Shown piece by piece: positions 43,306 to 51,077 of a stretch of DNA of 51,245 nucleotides (positions within the stretch are counted from its first letter, which is position 1; each line of letters opens with the position of its first letter). The stretch covers positions 1 to 51,245 of the forward strand of contig DJEU01000044.1 of assembly GCA_002431395.1 (NCBI GenBank). The letters are read 5' to 3'. The stretch is from Lachnoclostridium sp. UBA5890. Lineage in GTDB: Bacteria; Bacillota; Clostridia; Lachnospirales; Lachnospiraceae. The translations under genes and the position numbers were made by a program. Under the pieces are notes generated by a model. That model saw only the letters and a list, made by a program, of their open reading frames with translations, was not told the origin of the DNA and made no database searches.

Positions 43306-43751
43306 AAATCCGTATTTAATAAAGGAACTCCAAGATAAACGGTCGTTTCATCGGAGATTTCGTCATAGGTTATGGCGAGATTTAAGTTGATTTTCTGACC
43401 GTTTATTTTTTTGTAAAAAGCGATTCCCGAAGTGTAGCCATAAGCGACATAATAGTCGGAAGTCTGGTGCGTATCTTTGAGCGCGCCACCCCAGACGTGG
43501 AAAAGCCGGGAGGCAAGCTGCTCTTTCTGCGAAGAAGTCATTTCGCCGGATAAATGTCCCTTTATCTGCCCACCCTCTTGTGACAAAATTTGGAAAGAAC
43601 CGGTATCGCTTTCCAAAATCAGCTGATTGCGCGCAAAGGCCTGTGTGGCATCGTTGTGTGAAAGGTAAAAGCGGGTCATTGCAAATTGCACAAAGGCAAC
43701 GATCCAGCATAAACACATACAGAATATGGCAAGTTTTAATTTTCGTCTCAT
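43302..43751 (-). CDS. Small exported protein, possibly YwmB-like
   Basis: This is a 149-residue protein with an uncleaved-looking N-terminal membrane segment (~7-25) and an extracytoplasmic domain that ends TYDEISDETTVYLGVPLL. The pattern of a GxIxG strand, a helix with EQLASRLF, and a late IAITYD-type strand recalls the YwmB family, but this is tentative. Its end overlaps the end of clpX by 4 bp on the opposite strand, with no visible terminator between them. Confidence 0.6.
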   Translation of the reverse strand: MRRKLKLAIFCMCLCWIVAFVQFAMTRFYLSHNDATQAFARNQLILESDTGSFQILSQEGGQIKGHLSGEMTSSQKEQLASRLFHVWGGALKDTHQTSDYYVAYGYTSGIAFYKKINGQKINLNLAITYDEISDETTVYLGVPLLNTDF

Positions 43752-43773
43752 AGGAGTTCCTCTTTTCTATTTT

Positions 43774-43825
43774 GTAACTATTCAGGATTCCCCTCCCACG
43801 TATTCGCGTTGACCTGAATAGTTAC
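43774..43825. repeat. 52-bp palindromic element with GTAACTATTCAGG ends
   Basis: GTAACTATTCAGG (43774-43786) and CCTGAATAGTTAC (43813-43825) are a perfect 13-bp inverted repeat around a 26-bp centre that contains CCCCTCCC. The same ends occur at 31393-31485, and a half copy lies at 8353. It lies between the small exported protein gene and the pyk promoter. Confidence 0.9.
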
Positions 43826-43905
43826 GTGTTATTTATGTATAGCATTGACGTTTCAGGGAAATTTATACACATAGAAAGTTTTGCCGAATCTTAACTAAAC
43901 GGATA

Positions 43906-43934
43906 TTGACGAAAATTTTTCGAATTGCTATGAT
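43906..43934 (+). promoter_or_regulatory. Promoter of pyk
   Basis: TTGACG (43906-43911), 17 bp and TATGAT (43929-43934) preceded by TGC. Confidence 0.7.
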
Positions 43935-43973
43935 AAAGAATGGTAGAAGGCAGAGGGAGAAAGGAGATTATTG

Positions 43974-45389
43974 ATGAGAAAAACAAAGATTATATGCACG
44001 ATGGGTCCGGCGACGGATTCCGATGAAGTTTTGGAAAGATTGATGCGTGGAGGCATGAACGTTGCTCGTTTCAATTTTTCACACGGCAGCCACGAGGAGC
44101 AGAAAGAGCGGATGGACCGTCTCAAAGCAATGCGGAAAAAATGTGGAAAGCCGGTGGCGATGCTTTTAGATACAAAAGGACCGGAAATTCGTACGGGGAT
44201 ATTTGAAGAGGGAAAAGTGACACTGGAGCCGGGGCAGCAGTTTGTACTGACAGGACGCGAAATCCGCGGAAATGCTTCGATGGCATCCATTACGTACCCG
44301 CAGTTATATCAGGATGAGAAGCCGGGGAATCGGATATTGATCGACGATGGACTGATTGAACTGATTGTGAAGGAAATCCGGGGCGAGGACATCATTTGTA
44401 ATGTCGTAAATGGCGGTGTGATCTCTGATCACAAGGGCGTCAATGTACCGGGTGTGCACATCCATCTGCCTTATATGAGTGAAAAAGATAAAGAGGACAT
44501 TTTATTTGGAATCCGTCAGGACATCGACTTTGTCGCAGCTTCTTTTACAAGAACCGCCGAGGATGTCATGCAGATCCGTAAACTTTTGGACGAAAATGGG
44601 GGAAAAGATATCAATATCATCGCAAAGATTGAAAATGCGGAAGGCGTGGAGAAGATCGATGAGATCATCCGCGTATCGGATGGAATTATGATCGCGCGCG
44701 GCGATATGGGAGTCGAGGTGCCGGATGAAGAAGTGCCGGTTATCCAGAAAATGATCATCCGCAAAGTGTATGAAGCCGGAAAACAGGTAATTACGGCGAC
44801 ACAGATGCTCGATTCCATGATGAAAAATCCGCGGCCGACCAGAGCAGAGACAGCCGATGTCGCCAATGCGATCTACGATGGAACGAGTGCGATCATGCTT
44901 TCGGGAGAGACGGCGGCCGGAAAATATCCGGTGGAAGCGCTGCAGACAATGGTGCGTATCGCCGAACGGACCGAGGCGGATGTAGACTACTGCAAGCGGT
45001 TTTTTAACCATGAACGAAAAGCCAATCCGGACATCACCGATGCCATCTGCCATGCGACCTGCACGACGGCGCACGATCTCAATGCCCGCGTCATCATTAC
45101 GGTAACCAAATCCGGAAGATCGGCCCGCATGATCTCACGTTACCGCCCGGGCTGCGATATTGTCGGCTGCGCCATGTCCGAAAAAGTGACAAGACAGCTC
45201 AATATGTCATGGGGCGTTACCCCTATTTTATTAGAAGAAAAACAGGAAGTTTTTGAACTTTTTGATTATGCGACAGAAGAATGTCTCAAGCAGGGATTCT
45301 TATGCAAAGGCGATGTGGCGGTATATACGTCGGGTGTTCCGGTTGGAATTTCCGGTACAACAAACATGATAAAAGTACAGAGAGCATAA
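43974..45389 (+). CDS. pyk: Pyruvate kinase
   Basis: This glycolytic enzyme converts PEP and ADP to pyruvate and ATP. It has 471 residues, the short form without the C-terminal PEP-utiliser-like extension found in Bacillus. Present are MGPATDS, NVARFNFSHG, LDTKGPEIRTG, the IAKIENAEG active-site lysine motif, IMIARGDMGVE and TATQMLDSM. ATG 43974 is chosen because AAGGAG lies 7 bp upstream. pckA follows in the same direction with its own promoter, so two enzymes of the PEP node are adjacent. Confidence 0.96.
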   Translation: MRKTKIICTMGPATDSDEVLERLMRGGMNVARFNFSHGSHEEQKERMDRLKAMRKKCGKPVAMLLDTKGPEIRTGIFEEGKVTLEPGQQFVLTGREIRGNASMASITYPQLYQDEKPGNRILIDDGLIELIVKEIRGEDIICNVVNGGVISDHKGVNVPGVHIHLPYMSEKDKEDILFGIRQDIDFVAASFTRTAEDVMQIRKLLDENGGKDINIIAKIENAEGVEKIDEIIRVSDGIMIARGDMGVEVPDEEVPVIQKMIIRKVYEAGKQVITATQMLDSMMKNPRPTRAETADVANAIYDGTSAIMLSGETAAGKYPVEALQTMVRIAERTEADVDYCKRFFNHERKANPDITDAICHATCTTAHDLNARVIITVTKSGRSARMISRYRPGCDIVGCAMSEKVTRQLNMSWGVTPILLEEKQEVFELFDYATEECLKQGFLCKGDVAVYTSGVPVGISGTTNMIKVQRA

Positions 45390-45395
45390 CAAAGG

Positions 45396-45425
45396 TTGAC
45401 AATATCGAAAAATGTGTGGTATGAT
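45396..45425 (+). promoter_or_regulatory. Promoter of pckA
   Basis: A perfect TTGACA (45396-45401), 18 bp and TATGAT (45420-45425) preceded by TGG, seven bases after the pyk stop codon. Confidence 0.75.
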
Positions 45426-45437
45426 ATATGCGTGAAA

Positions 45438-45486
45438 CTTTCAGGGTCATATCCTGGACCCACTACAACCAGGTTAAATATGAAAG
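45438..45486 (+). other. pckA leader with competing stems
   Basis: CTTTCA (45438-45443) can pair with TGAAAG (45481-45486) to enclose the leader. Inside, GGGTC (45444-45448) can pair with GACCC (45457-45461), or CCTGG (45453-45457) can pair with CCAGG (45469-45473); the two share base 45457. The ribosome site (AAAGAGG) lies directly after the outer stem. This could be a translational switch; no known riboswitch class is matched. Confidence 0.45.
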
Positions 45487-45504
45487 AAAAGAGGTCAGAG
45501 TAAA

Positions 45505-47109
45505 ATGGCAAACATCGATTTGAGCAAGTATGGTATCACAGGTGCAACTGAGATTGTGTACAATCCTTCTTATGAAGATCTGTATAAGGAAGAGACCAAT
45601 CCAGCATTGGAAGGTTATGAAAAAGGCCAGGAAAGTGAACTTGGCGCAGTGAACGTTATGACAGGTATTTATACCGGACGTTCCCCGAAAGACAAGTATA
45701 TCGTAATGGATGAGAATTCAAAAGACACAGTATGGTGGACTTCTGATGAGTACAAAAATGATAACCATCCTGCATCACAGGAAGCTTGGAAAGCAGTGAA
45801 AGAGCTTGCAGTAAAAGAATTGTCAAATAAGAGACTTTTCGTAGTAGATGCATTCTGCGGAGCAAACCATGACACACGTATGGCTGTTCGTTTTATCGTA
45901 GAAGTAGCTTGGCAGGCACATTTCATTAAAAATATGTTTATCCAGCCAACAGAGGAAGAGTTGGAAAACTTTGAGCCAAACTTTATCGTATACAATGCAT
46001 CAAAAGCAAAAGTTGAGAATTACAAAGAACTTGGATTGAATTCTGAGACAGCTGTAATGTTCAACATCACAAGCCGCGAGCAGGTTATCGTAAATACATG
46101 GTACGGCGGAGAGATGAAGAAAGGTATGTTCTCCATGATGAACTACTACCTTCCATTGAAAGGTATCGCTTCCATGCACTGCTCCGCAAACACAGACATG
46201 GACGGAAAGAACACAGCAATCTTCTTCGGACTTTCCGGAACAGGTAAGACAACATTGTCCACAGATCCAAAACGTCTCCTTATCGGTGATGACGAGCACG
46301 GCTGGGATGACAATGGTGTATTCAACTTCGAAGGCGGCTGCTACGCAAAAGTTATCGACTTGGATAAAGAGTCTGAGCCAGACATCTACAATGCGATCCG
46401 CAGAGATGCTCTTCTTGAGAACGTAACACTTGACAAAGACGGAAAGATTGATTTCGCAGATAAGAGCGTAACAGAGAATACTCGTGTATCTTATCCAATC
46501 AATCACATTGAAAATATCGTTCGCCCAATTTCTTCTGCACCAGCAGCGAAGAACGTAATCTTCCTGTCAGCAGATGCATTCGGCGTACTTCCACCAGTAT
46601 CAATCCTTACACCGGAGCAGACAAAATACTACTTCTTGTCAGGATTTACAGCAAAACTTGCTGGTACAGAGCGTGGAATCACAGAGCCAACTCCTACATT
46701 CTCCGCTTGTTTCGGACAGGCATTCCTCGAGCTGCATCCTACAAAATATGCAGAAGAGCTCGTTAAGAAAATGGAGAAGAGCGGAGCAAAAGCTTATCTC
46801 GTAAATACAGGATGGAACGGAACAGGAAAACGTATCTCCATCAAAGATACACGTGGTATCATCGATGCAATCCTTAACGGAGACATCGCAAAAGCACCTA
46901 CAAAGACAATTCCTCACTTCAACTTCGAAGTACCTACTGAATTGCCGGGTGTAGATTCAGGAATCCTTGATCCTCGTGATACTTACGCAGATGCTTCCGA
47001 ATGGGAAACAAAAGCTTTGGATCTTGCAGACAGATTCATCAAGAACTTCGCAAAATACGAAGGAAATGCAGAAGGTAAAGCATTGGTACCTGCAGGACCA
47101 CAGAAATAA
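45505..47109 (+). CDS. pckA: Phosphoenolpyruvate carboxykinase (ATP)
   Basis: This enzyme interconverts oxaloacetate plus ATP with PEP plus CO2. It has 534 residues, normal for the ATP-dependent type. The kinase-1a loop GLSGTGKTTLSTDP (~242-255), the upstream substrate motif TGIYTGRSPKDKY, the metal-site segment GDDEHGWDD and the NTGWNGTGKRISI segment are present. In gut Clostridia it often runs toward oxaloacetate. It follows pyk. A very long perfect hairpin at 47179-47238 lies downstream as its terminator. Confidence 0.97.
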   Translation: MANIDLSKYGITGATEIVYNPSYEDLYKEETNPALEGYEKGQESELGAVNVMTGIYTGRSPKDKYIVMDENSKDTVWWTSDEYKNDNHPASQEAWKAVKELAVKELSNKRLFVVDAFCGANHDTRMAVRFIVEVAWQAHFIKNMFIQPTEEELENFEPNFIVYNASKAKVENYKELGLNSETAVMFNITSREQVIVNTWYGGEMKKGMFSMMNYYLPLKGIASMHCSANTDMDGKNTAIFFGLSGTGKTTLSTDPKRLLIGDDEHGWDDNGVFNFEGGCYAKVIDLDKESEPDIYNAIRRDALLENVTLDKDGKIDFADKSVTENTRVSYPINHIENIVRPISSAPAAKNVIFLSADAFGVLPPVSILTPEQTKYYFLSGFTAKLAGTERGITEPTPTFSACFGQAFLELHPTKYAEELVKKMEKSGAKAYLVNTGWNGTGKRISIKDTRGIIDAILNGDIAKAPTKTIPHFNFEVPTELPGVDSGILDPRDTYADASEWETKALDLADRFIKNFAKYEGNAEGKALVPAGPQK

Positions 47110-47116
47110 GTTGTAT

Positions 47117-47189
47117 AAACAACGAGACACGCAACAATAAAAATTGCCCATATCGTGCGTGAAAACAACGAGACACGCAACAATAAAAA
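47117..47189 (+). repeat. Tandem 27-bp direct repeat after pckA
   Basis: AAACAACGAGACACGCAACA plus ATAAAAA occurs at 47117-47143 and at 47163-47189, a 46-bp offset. Both copies lead into CCCATATCGTGC. The first copy then breaks off (GTGAAAA), while the second continues into the full hairpin, so the first looks like a truncated duplicate. Confidence 0.9.
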
Positions 47190-47238
47190 GATCACCCATA
47201 TCGTGCTTGCACGAAATATGGGTGATCTTTTTATTGTT
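47179..47238 (+). terminator. pckA terminator in a 23-bp perfect hairpin
   Basis: The arms at 47179-47201 and 47216-47238 are perfectly complementary over 23 bp (core GATCACCCATAT). They enclose CGTGC-TT-GCACG, and the stem contains the T5 tract. It is symmetrical and could terminate from either side. Confidence 0.85.
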
Positions 47239-47242
47239 ATGT

Positions 47243-47354
47243 GACGACTGTCACGATGATGAGCTCCGTGAGGAGCGAAGAATGCGTGTCAAGTTGTTAA
47301 GTAGCAGAAGAAGACGACTGTCACGATGATGAGCTCCGTGAGGAGCGAAGAATG
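47243..47354 (+). repeat. Two identical 42-bp repeats, 70-bp period
   Basis: The 42-bp sequence that begins GACGACTGTCACGATGATGA and ends GAGCGAAGAATG occurs at 47243-47284 and 47313-47354 without a difference. Each contains the hairpin GCTCC-GTGA-GGAGC. Between the copies, GCGTGTC can pair with GACACGC of the upstream repeat. Together with the other repeat this fills the 389-bp gap before the secreted protein gene. Confidence 0.9.
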
Positions 47355-47498
47355 GGCAGGTATAATTTTAAGGTTATAAATTTATAACATAAAAGTTATG
47401 AAAAAAGAATAAAATTCCTATTGCTTTTTGATAAAATATCATATAAAATTTTGCAATAAAAATAAAACCATATTTTGGAAGATAGAAAGGGAGAGAAA

Positions 47499-49814
47499 AT
47501 GCAAAAGATTATGAAACGTATAATGGCAGTTGTATTGCTGGCGTCGATGGTAGTGACGGCGATAGGAATTGTGCCGCAGAGAGTAGAAGCGTCAACGATC
47601 TACCAGTACAAAGCAAATTTGAGAAATTTGCTAAGTGACTATCAGTATGTGGTGAAAGAAAACCTTGAGGCAAAAACACATACTATGGGAGGTGTGGCTG
47701 TGGGTGGAAATTGTAAAATGACTGACTTTGCAGATGCCATGGTAAGCCCGAGTTATGCGGGAAATTTGGTGAAAGTGGGAAATGTAAAGGATGCACCTTC
47801 GACAGGAGTTCCGGAGGGATATCATACCAAAAAATTCTACTATACCTGCAAAGAGTACAATGCTTTTGAAAATTATCAGGCCTCAAAATTTGAACAAAAT
47901 ACATATTTAGATATGGTGTCGGCTTTTCAAACCATTCAGACGGAATCGACAGCCCTTGTATCTGGGGCAGAAAAAGCAGTGGTAAGCGGAAATAAGATTA
48001 CAATTGATTTTTCAAAAGCAAAAAAATATGAAGTGCCGGCAAATCTGATCTCGAGTGACCGAAGTGTGACATTGGACATTGTAGGGCTGGCATCTCCAGA
48101 TGCTCTGCGCGATGAGGAATACAGCATTTCTGTTACCGGATTAAAAGATACAATAGTTTTTGTTGATTTTGGTGTAACCAGCAAGCCGGCAGCTGCTGAT
48201 AAAATTTTGCCGGTCACTTGGAATGGTCAGCCGATGAACAATGAATTGAAAAAAATATCATCGGATAATTATGCCGGAGCGCAGTTTGTAAACTCTGGCA
48301 TGAAATTGATCTGGAATTTTCCGGATGCAACAAAAATGATGGCAGAATACATCTCGGGGCATTTTGTGGCGCCGCAGGCGGAGCTTACAATCAGTGGTGG
48401 AAATTTTGAGGGAGGTGTAATTGCTAGAAGTGTAACCTCCGGAGCAGAGGGACATTTTTACCCATATTTTAAAGTGGGAACCTCTCGCGATATCGTGGCC
48501 GGGGAGGAACCGGCATTGAAGATTATTGAGACGGCATTGGTAAAAGTTCTGGTCGAAGTAGGAGATGACGAGAAAATTAAATTTATTAAGGATAAAGACG
48601 CAAATGACGTTGTTATCAATTCGGATAATGCAGATTACCAGTGGCAGGTATTTGACAAAGAAACAGGTACATGGAACGACATCCCAGGAGCAAATGGGAC
48701 AGTTTTAAATCCTGACAAGAGTTTGGAAGGAAAACAGATACAATGTACCGTCACAGGAAAAAATGACTATACCGGACAGGCGGTTGCAGAAGGCGTTGTG
48801 CGTGCTCTTCCACCGGTGGAAAAACAGACGAGTGAGACGAGCATAACCATTGAAGCAGAGGGCGATTTTGAATACGAAATCCGAGATAAGAGTGGCAATA
48901 TTGTAATACCATGGGTGACGGATGGATGTGCGAAGGATGGAGATGACGTGACAGGAAGTATTACATTTACCGGCTTAAAATCGGATACTTCTTATGATGT
49001 GGTGAAACGTGCTGCAGATTTGGCTATCACGGAAAGCCGTATTACGGAAATGCGTACAAAAAGTACCAATCCTTCACCAAGTTTAGTTCCGAATCCAGGC
49101 AACACGCCGAAGGCGACACCGAGTGCAACGCCAAGTGTGACTACAGATGGTACCAGCGGTACGCAAACGACAGAGAAAAAGTCAGGAGAAACGCCAAAGA
49201 CAACATTGCCGCCGGAAGATCAGCCGATTGGAAAGGGCTCCGTGGAATTGAAAATTCCAACGATTGTTATGAAGAAAATTATGGCGCCGAAGATGAAATT
49301 TCGCATTAAGCTTTTGAATCAAAAAGGAGCAAAGGTAAGATGCAGCTCCAGTAATAAAAAGATTGCGACGATTGACAAGAACGGACTGGTCAAGACAAAG
49401 AAAAAACTGGGAAAAGCTAAGCTGGTCATTAATGTGACAAAAGGAAAGAAAAAAATCCAGTATATCGTTAATCTTGTAGTTCGCACAACGATTAAGAAAA
49501 ACTACAGTTTATATAAGTATAAAACAAGTTACAAATATCCAAGCGTAAGCTTGTATAAACTGCTTCCGAAAGGAAAGACATATAAGATTCAACTTCTGCA
49601 TCTGAATAAGACCGCAAAAGTAACTTATAAGTCCAGTAAACCGTCTATCGCTAAGGTTGACCAAAAAGGAAAAGTGACACCGGTGAAAAACGGGCGGGCT
49701 GATATTACAGTAACAATTGCGCAAAATGGAATTACCTACAAATATTTTGTTGTAGTTAGATCGACAGAGAAAGGCGTGGAGTCCAATACGTCCTATCTGA
49801 AAGTGATTCGATAA
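47499..49814 (+). CDS. Secreted choice-of-anchor-A domain protein with Ig-like domains
   Basis: This is a 771-residue surface or secreted protein. A signal peptide (~1-32, ending RVEAS) is followed by a choice-of-anchor-A-like domain (~35-325), recognised by MGGVAVGGNC near its start and the ISGHFVAPQAEL and GGVIARS segments at its end. Then come an Ig-like module (~355-430), a fibronectin-like module (~440-515), a Pro/Thr/Ser linker (~515-570), and two Big_2-like modules (~575-660 and ~670-765) that contain SSSNKKIATIDKNGLV and SSKPSIAKVDQKGKV. There is no LPXTG motif, so anchoring is unclear. AAAGGGAG precedes ATG 47499. It is monocistronic. An adhesin role is inference. Confidence 0.82.
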   Translation: MQKIMKRIMAVVLLASMVVTAIGIVPQRVEASTIYQYKANLRNLLSDYQYVVKENLEAKTHTMGGVAVGGNCKMTDFADAMVSPSYAGNLVKVGNVKDAPSTGVPEGYHTKKFYYTCKEYNAFENYQASKFEQNTYLDMVSAFQTIQTESTALVSGAEKAVVSGNKITIDFSKAKKYEVPANLISSDRSVTLDIVGLASPDALRDEEYSISVTGLKDTIVFVDFGVTSKPAAADKILPVTWNGQPMNNELKKISSDNYAGAQFVNSGMKLIWNFPDATKMMAEYISGHFVAPQAELTISGGNFEGGVIARSVTSGAEGHFYPYFKVGTSRDIVAGEEPALKIIETALVKVLVEVGDDEKIKFIKDKDANDVVINSDNADYQWQVFDKETGTWNDIPGANGTVLNPDKSLEGKQIQCTVTGKNDYTGQAVAEGVVRALPPVEKQTSETSITIEAEGDFEYEIRDKSGNIVIPWVTDGCAKDGDDVTGSITFTGLKSDTSYDVVKRAADLAITESRITEMRTKSTNPSPSLVPNPGNTPKATPSATPSVTTDGTSGTQTTEKKSGETPKTTLPPEDQPIGKGSVELKIPTIVMKKIMAPKMKFRIKLLNQKGAKVRCSSSNKKIATIDKNGLVKTKKKLGKAKLVINVTKGKKKIQYIVNLVVRTTIKKNYSLYKYKTSYKYPSVSLYKLLPKGKTYKIQLLHLNKTAKVTYKSSKPSIAKVDQKGKVTPVKNGRADITVTIAQNGITYKYFVVVRSTEKGVESNTSYLKVIR

Positions 49815-49842
49815 AATTGCAATTTTTCTAATGAAAAACTCT

Positions 49843-49872
49843 TGACAAATCAAGGCCACACGAGCTATAATA
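49843..49872 (+). promoter_or_regulatory. Promoter of the str operon
   Basis: TTGACA (49843-49848), an 18-bp spacer and TATAAT (49867-49872), both perfect hexamers. The -10 lies in the loop of the terminator hairpin at 49855-49901. Confidence 0.85.
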
Positions 49873-49901
49873 ATCTAGCATGCGTTCGTGTGGTCTTTTT
49901 G
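49855..49901 (+). terminator. Terminator of the secreted protein gene overlapping the str promoter
   Basis: GGCCACACGA (49855-49864) and TCGTGTGGTC (49887-49896) form a 10-bp stem with one G.T pair, followed by T5. Transcripts begun at the embedded promoter lack the left arm and would escape termination. Confidence 0.75.
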
Positions 49902-49990
49902 TGTACAAAAAAACGGCACTGACGGCATGATATTTCTACATTTACTTTATAAAAGTGTGGATTCAAAAAAACTACAGGAGGTGAAAATTA

Positions 49991-50410
49991 ATGCCAACTT
50001 TTAACCAATTAGTAAAGCAGGGTAGAAAATCGGTTGCTAAGAAATCAAATTCTCCAGCACTTCAGTACACTTACAACTCACTGAAGAAGAAATCTACAGA
50101 GAGTGCTTCTCCACAGAAACGTGGTGTTTGTACTGTTGTTCGTACTGCTACACCTAAGAAGCCTAACTCAGCACTTCGTAAGATTGCCAGAGTTCGTCTT
50201 TCCAATGGTATCGAGGTAACAAGTTATATTCCTGGTGAAGGTCACAACCTTCAGGAGCATAGCGTTGTTATGATTCGTGGAGGAAGAGTAAAAGACCTTC
50301 CAGGTACACGTTATCATATCATCCGTGGAACACTTGATACTGCAGGTGTTGCTAACAGAAAGCAGGCTCGTTCCAAATATGGTGCGAAGAGACCGAAAGC
50401 AGGCAAATAA
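49991..50410 (+). CDS. rpsL: 30S ribosomal protein S12
   Basis: S12 sits at the decoding site of the small subunit. It has 139 residues. The PKKPNSALRK loop and the PGEGHNLQEHS-RVKDLPG region are intact, with the lysines whose change gives streptomycin resistance unaltered. ACAGGAGG precedes the ATG. It is the first gene of the str operon. Confidence 0.98.
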   Translation: MPTFNQLVKQGRKSVAKKSNSPALQYTYNSLKKKSTESASPQKRGVCTVVRTATPKKPNSALRKIARVRLSNGIEVTSYIPGEGHNLQEHSVVMIRGGRVKDLPGTRYHIIRGTLDTAGVANRKQARSKYGAKRPKAGK

Positions 50411-50517
50411 TTCATATTTGTCATTACTAAAATTAAAAGTACCGGATTAATTTTTGCATCATATTTTATAGATTTTATATTTATTAAAGGAAGAAGCAAG
50501 ACTTAAACTGGTGCGGA

Positions 50518-50555
50518 CACAGAAGTGAGTACCTGTGAATTAATAATATTATTAA
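50518..50555 (+). other. rpsL-rpsG intercistronic structure
   Basis: The 158-bp gap holds a CACAG/CTGTG hairpin (50518-50537) and then a perfect 16-bp palindrome TTAATAATATTATTAA (50540-50555) that abuts the rpsG ribosome site AAGGAGG. In E. coli the same gap carries the S7 autoregulatory site. A similar role here is inference. Confidence 0.4.
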
Positions 50556-50568
50556 GGAGGGAAGTAAC

Positions 50569-51039
50569 GTGCCACGTAAAGGACATATTCCAAAAAGAGA
50601 CGTGCTGGCAGATCCAGTTTACAAAAACAAAGTCGTTACTAAGCTGATCAACAACATTATGTTGGACGGTAAAAAAGGTGTAGCTCAGAAAATCGTTTAC
50701 GGCGCTTTTGATGAAATCGCTGAGAAGACAGGAAAAGACGCTATTGAAGTATTCGAGGAAGCTATGAACAACGTTATGCCTGAACTCGAAGTAAAGGCTA
50801 GACGTATCGGTGGTTCCACTTATCAGGTTCCAATCGAAGTAAAACCAGATCGTAGACAGGCTTTGGCTCTTCGTTGGCTGACTCTTTATTCACGTAACCG
50901 TGGAGAGAAGACAATGAAAGAAAGACTTGCCAGTGAAATCATGGATGCAGCAAACAATACTGGTTCATCCGTGAAGAAGAAAGAAGATATGCACAAGATG
51001 GCTGAGGCAAATAAAGCATTTGCACACTATCGTTGGTAA
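50569..51039 (+). CDS. rpsG: 30S ribosomal protein S7
   Basis: S7 nucleates assembly of the 30S head and lines the E site. It has 156 residues with a GTG start that gives the usual MPRKGHIPKRDVL opening. AAGGAGGG precedes it. Conserved blocks are MLDGKKGVAQKIVY, ARRIGGSTYQVP and the MKERLASEIMDAANNTGS-SVKK segment. It is the second gene of the str operon. Confidence 0.98.
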   Translation: MPRKGHIPKRDVLADPVYKNKVVTKLINNIMLDGKKGVAQKIVYGAFDEIAEKTGKDAIEVFEEAMNNVMPELEVKARRIGGSTYQVPIEVKPDRRQALALRWLTLYSRNRGEKTMKERLASEIMDAANNTGSSVKKKEDMHKMAEANKAFAHYRW

Positions 51040-51077
51040 TTGTGAATTATTCGAAAATAAATTAGGAGGAAAAGAAC

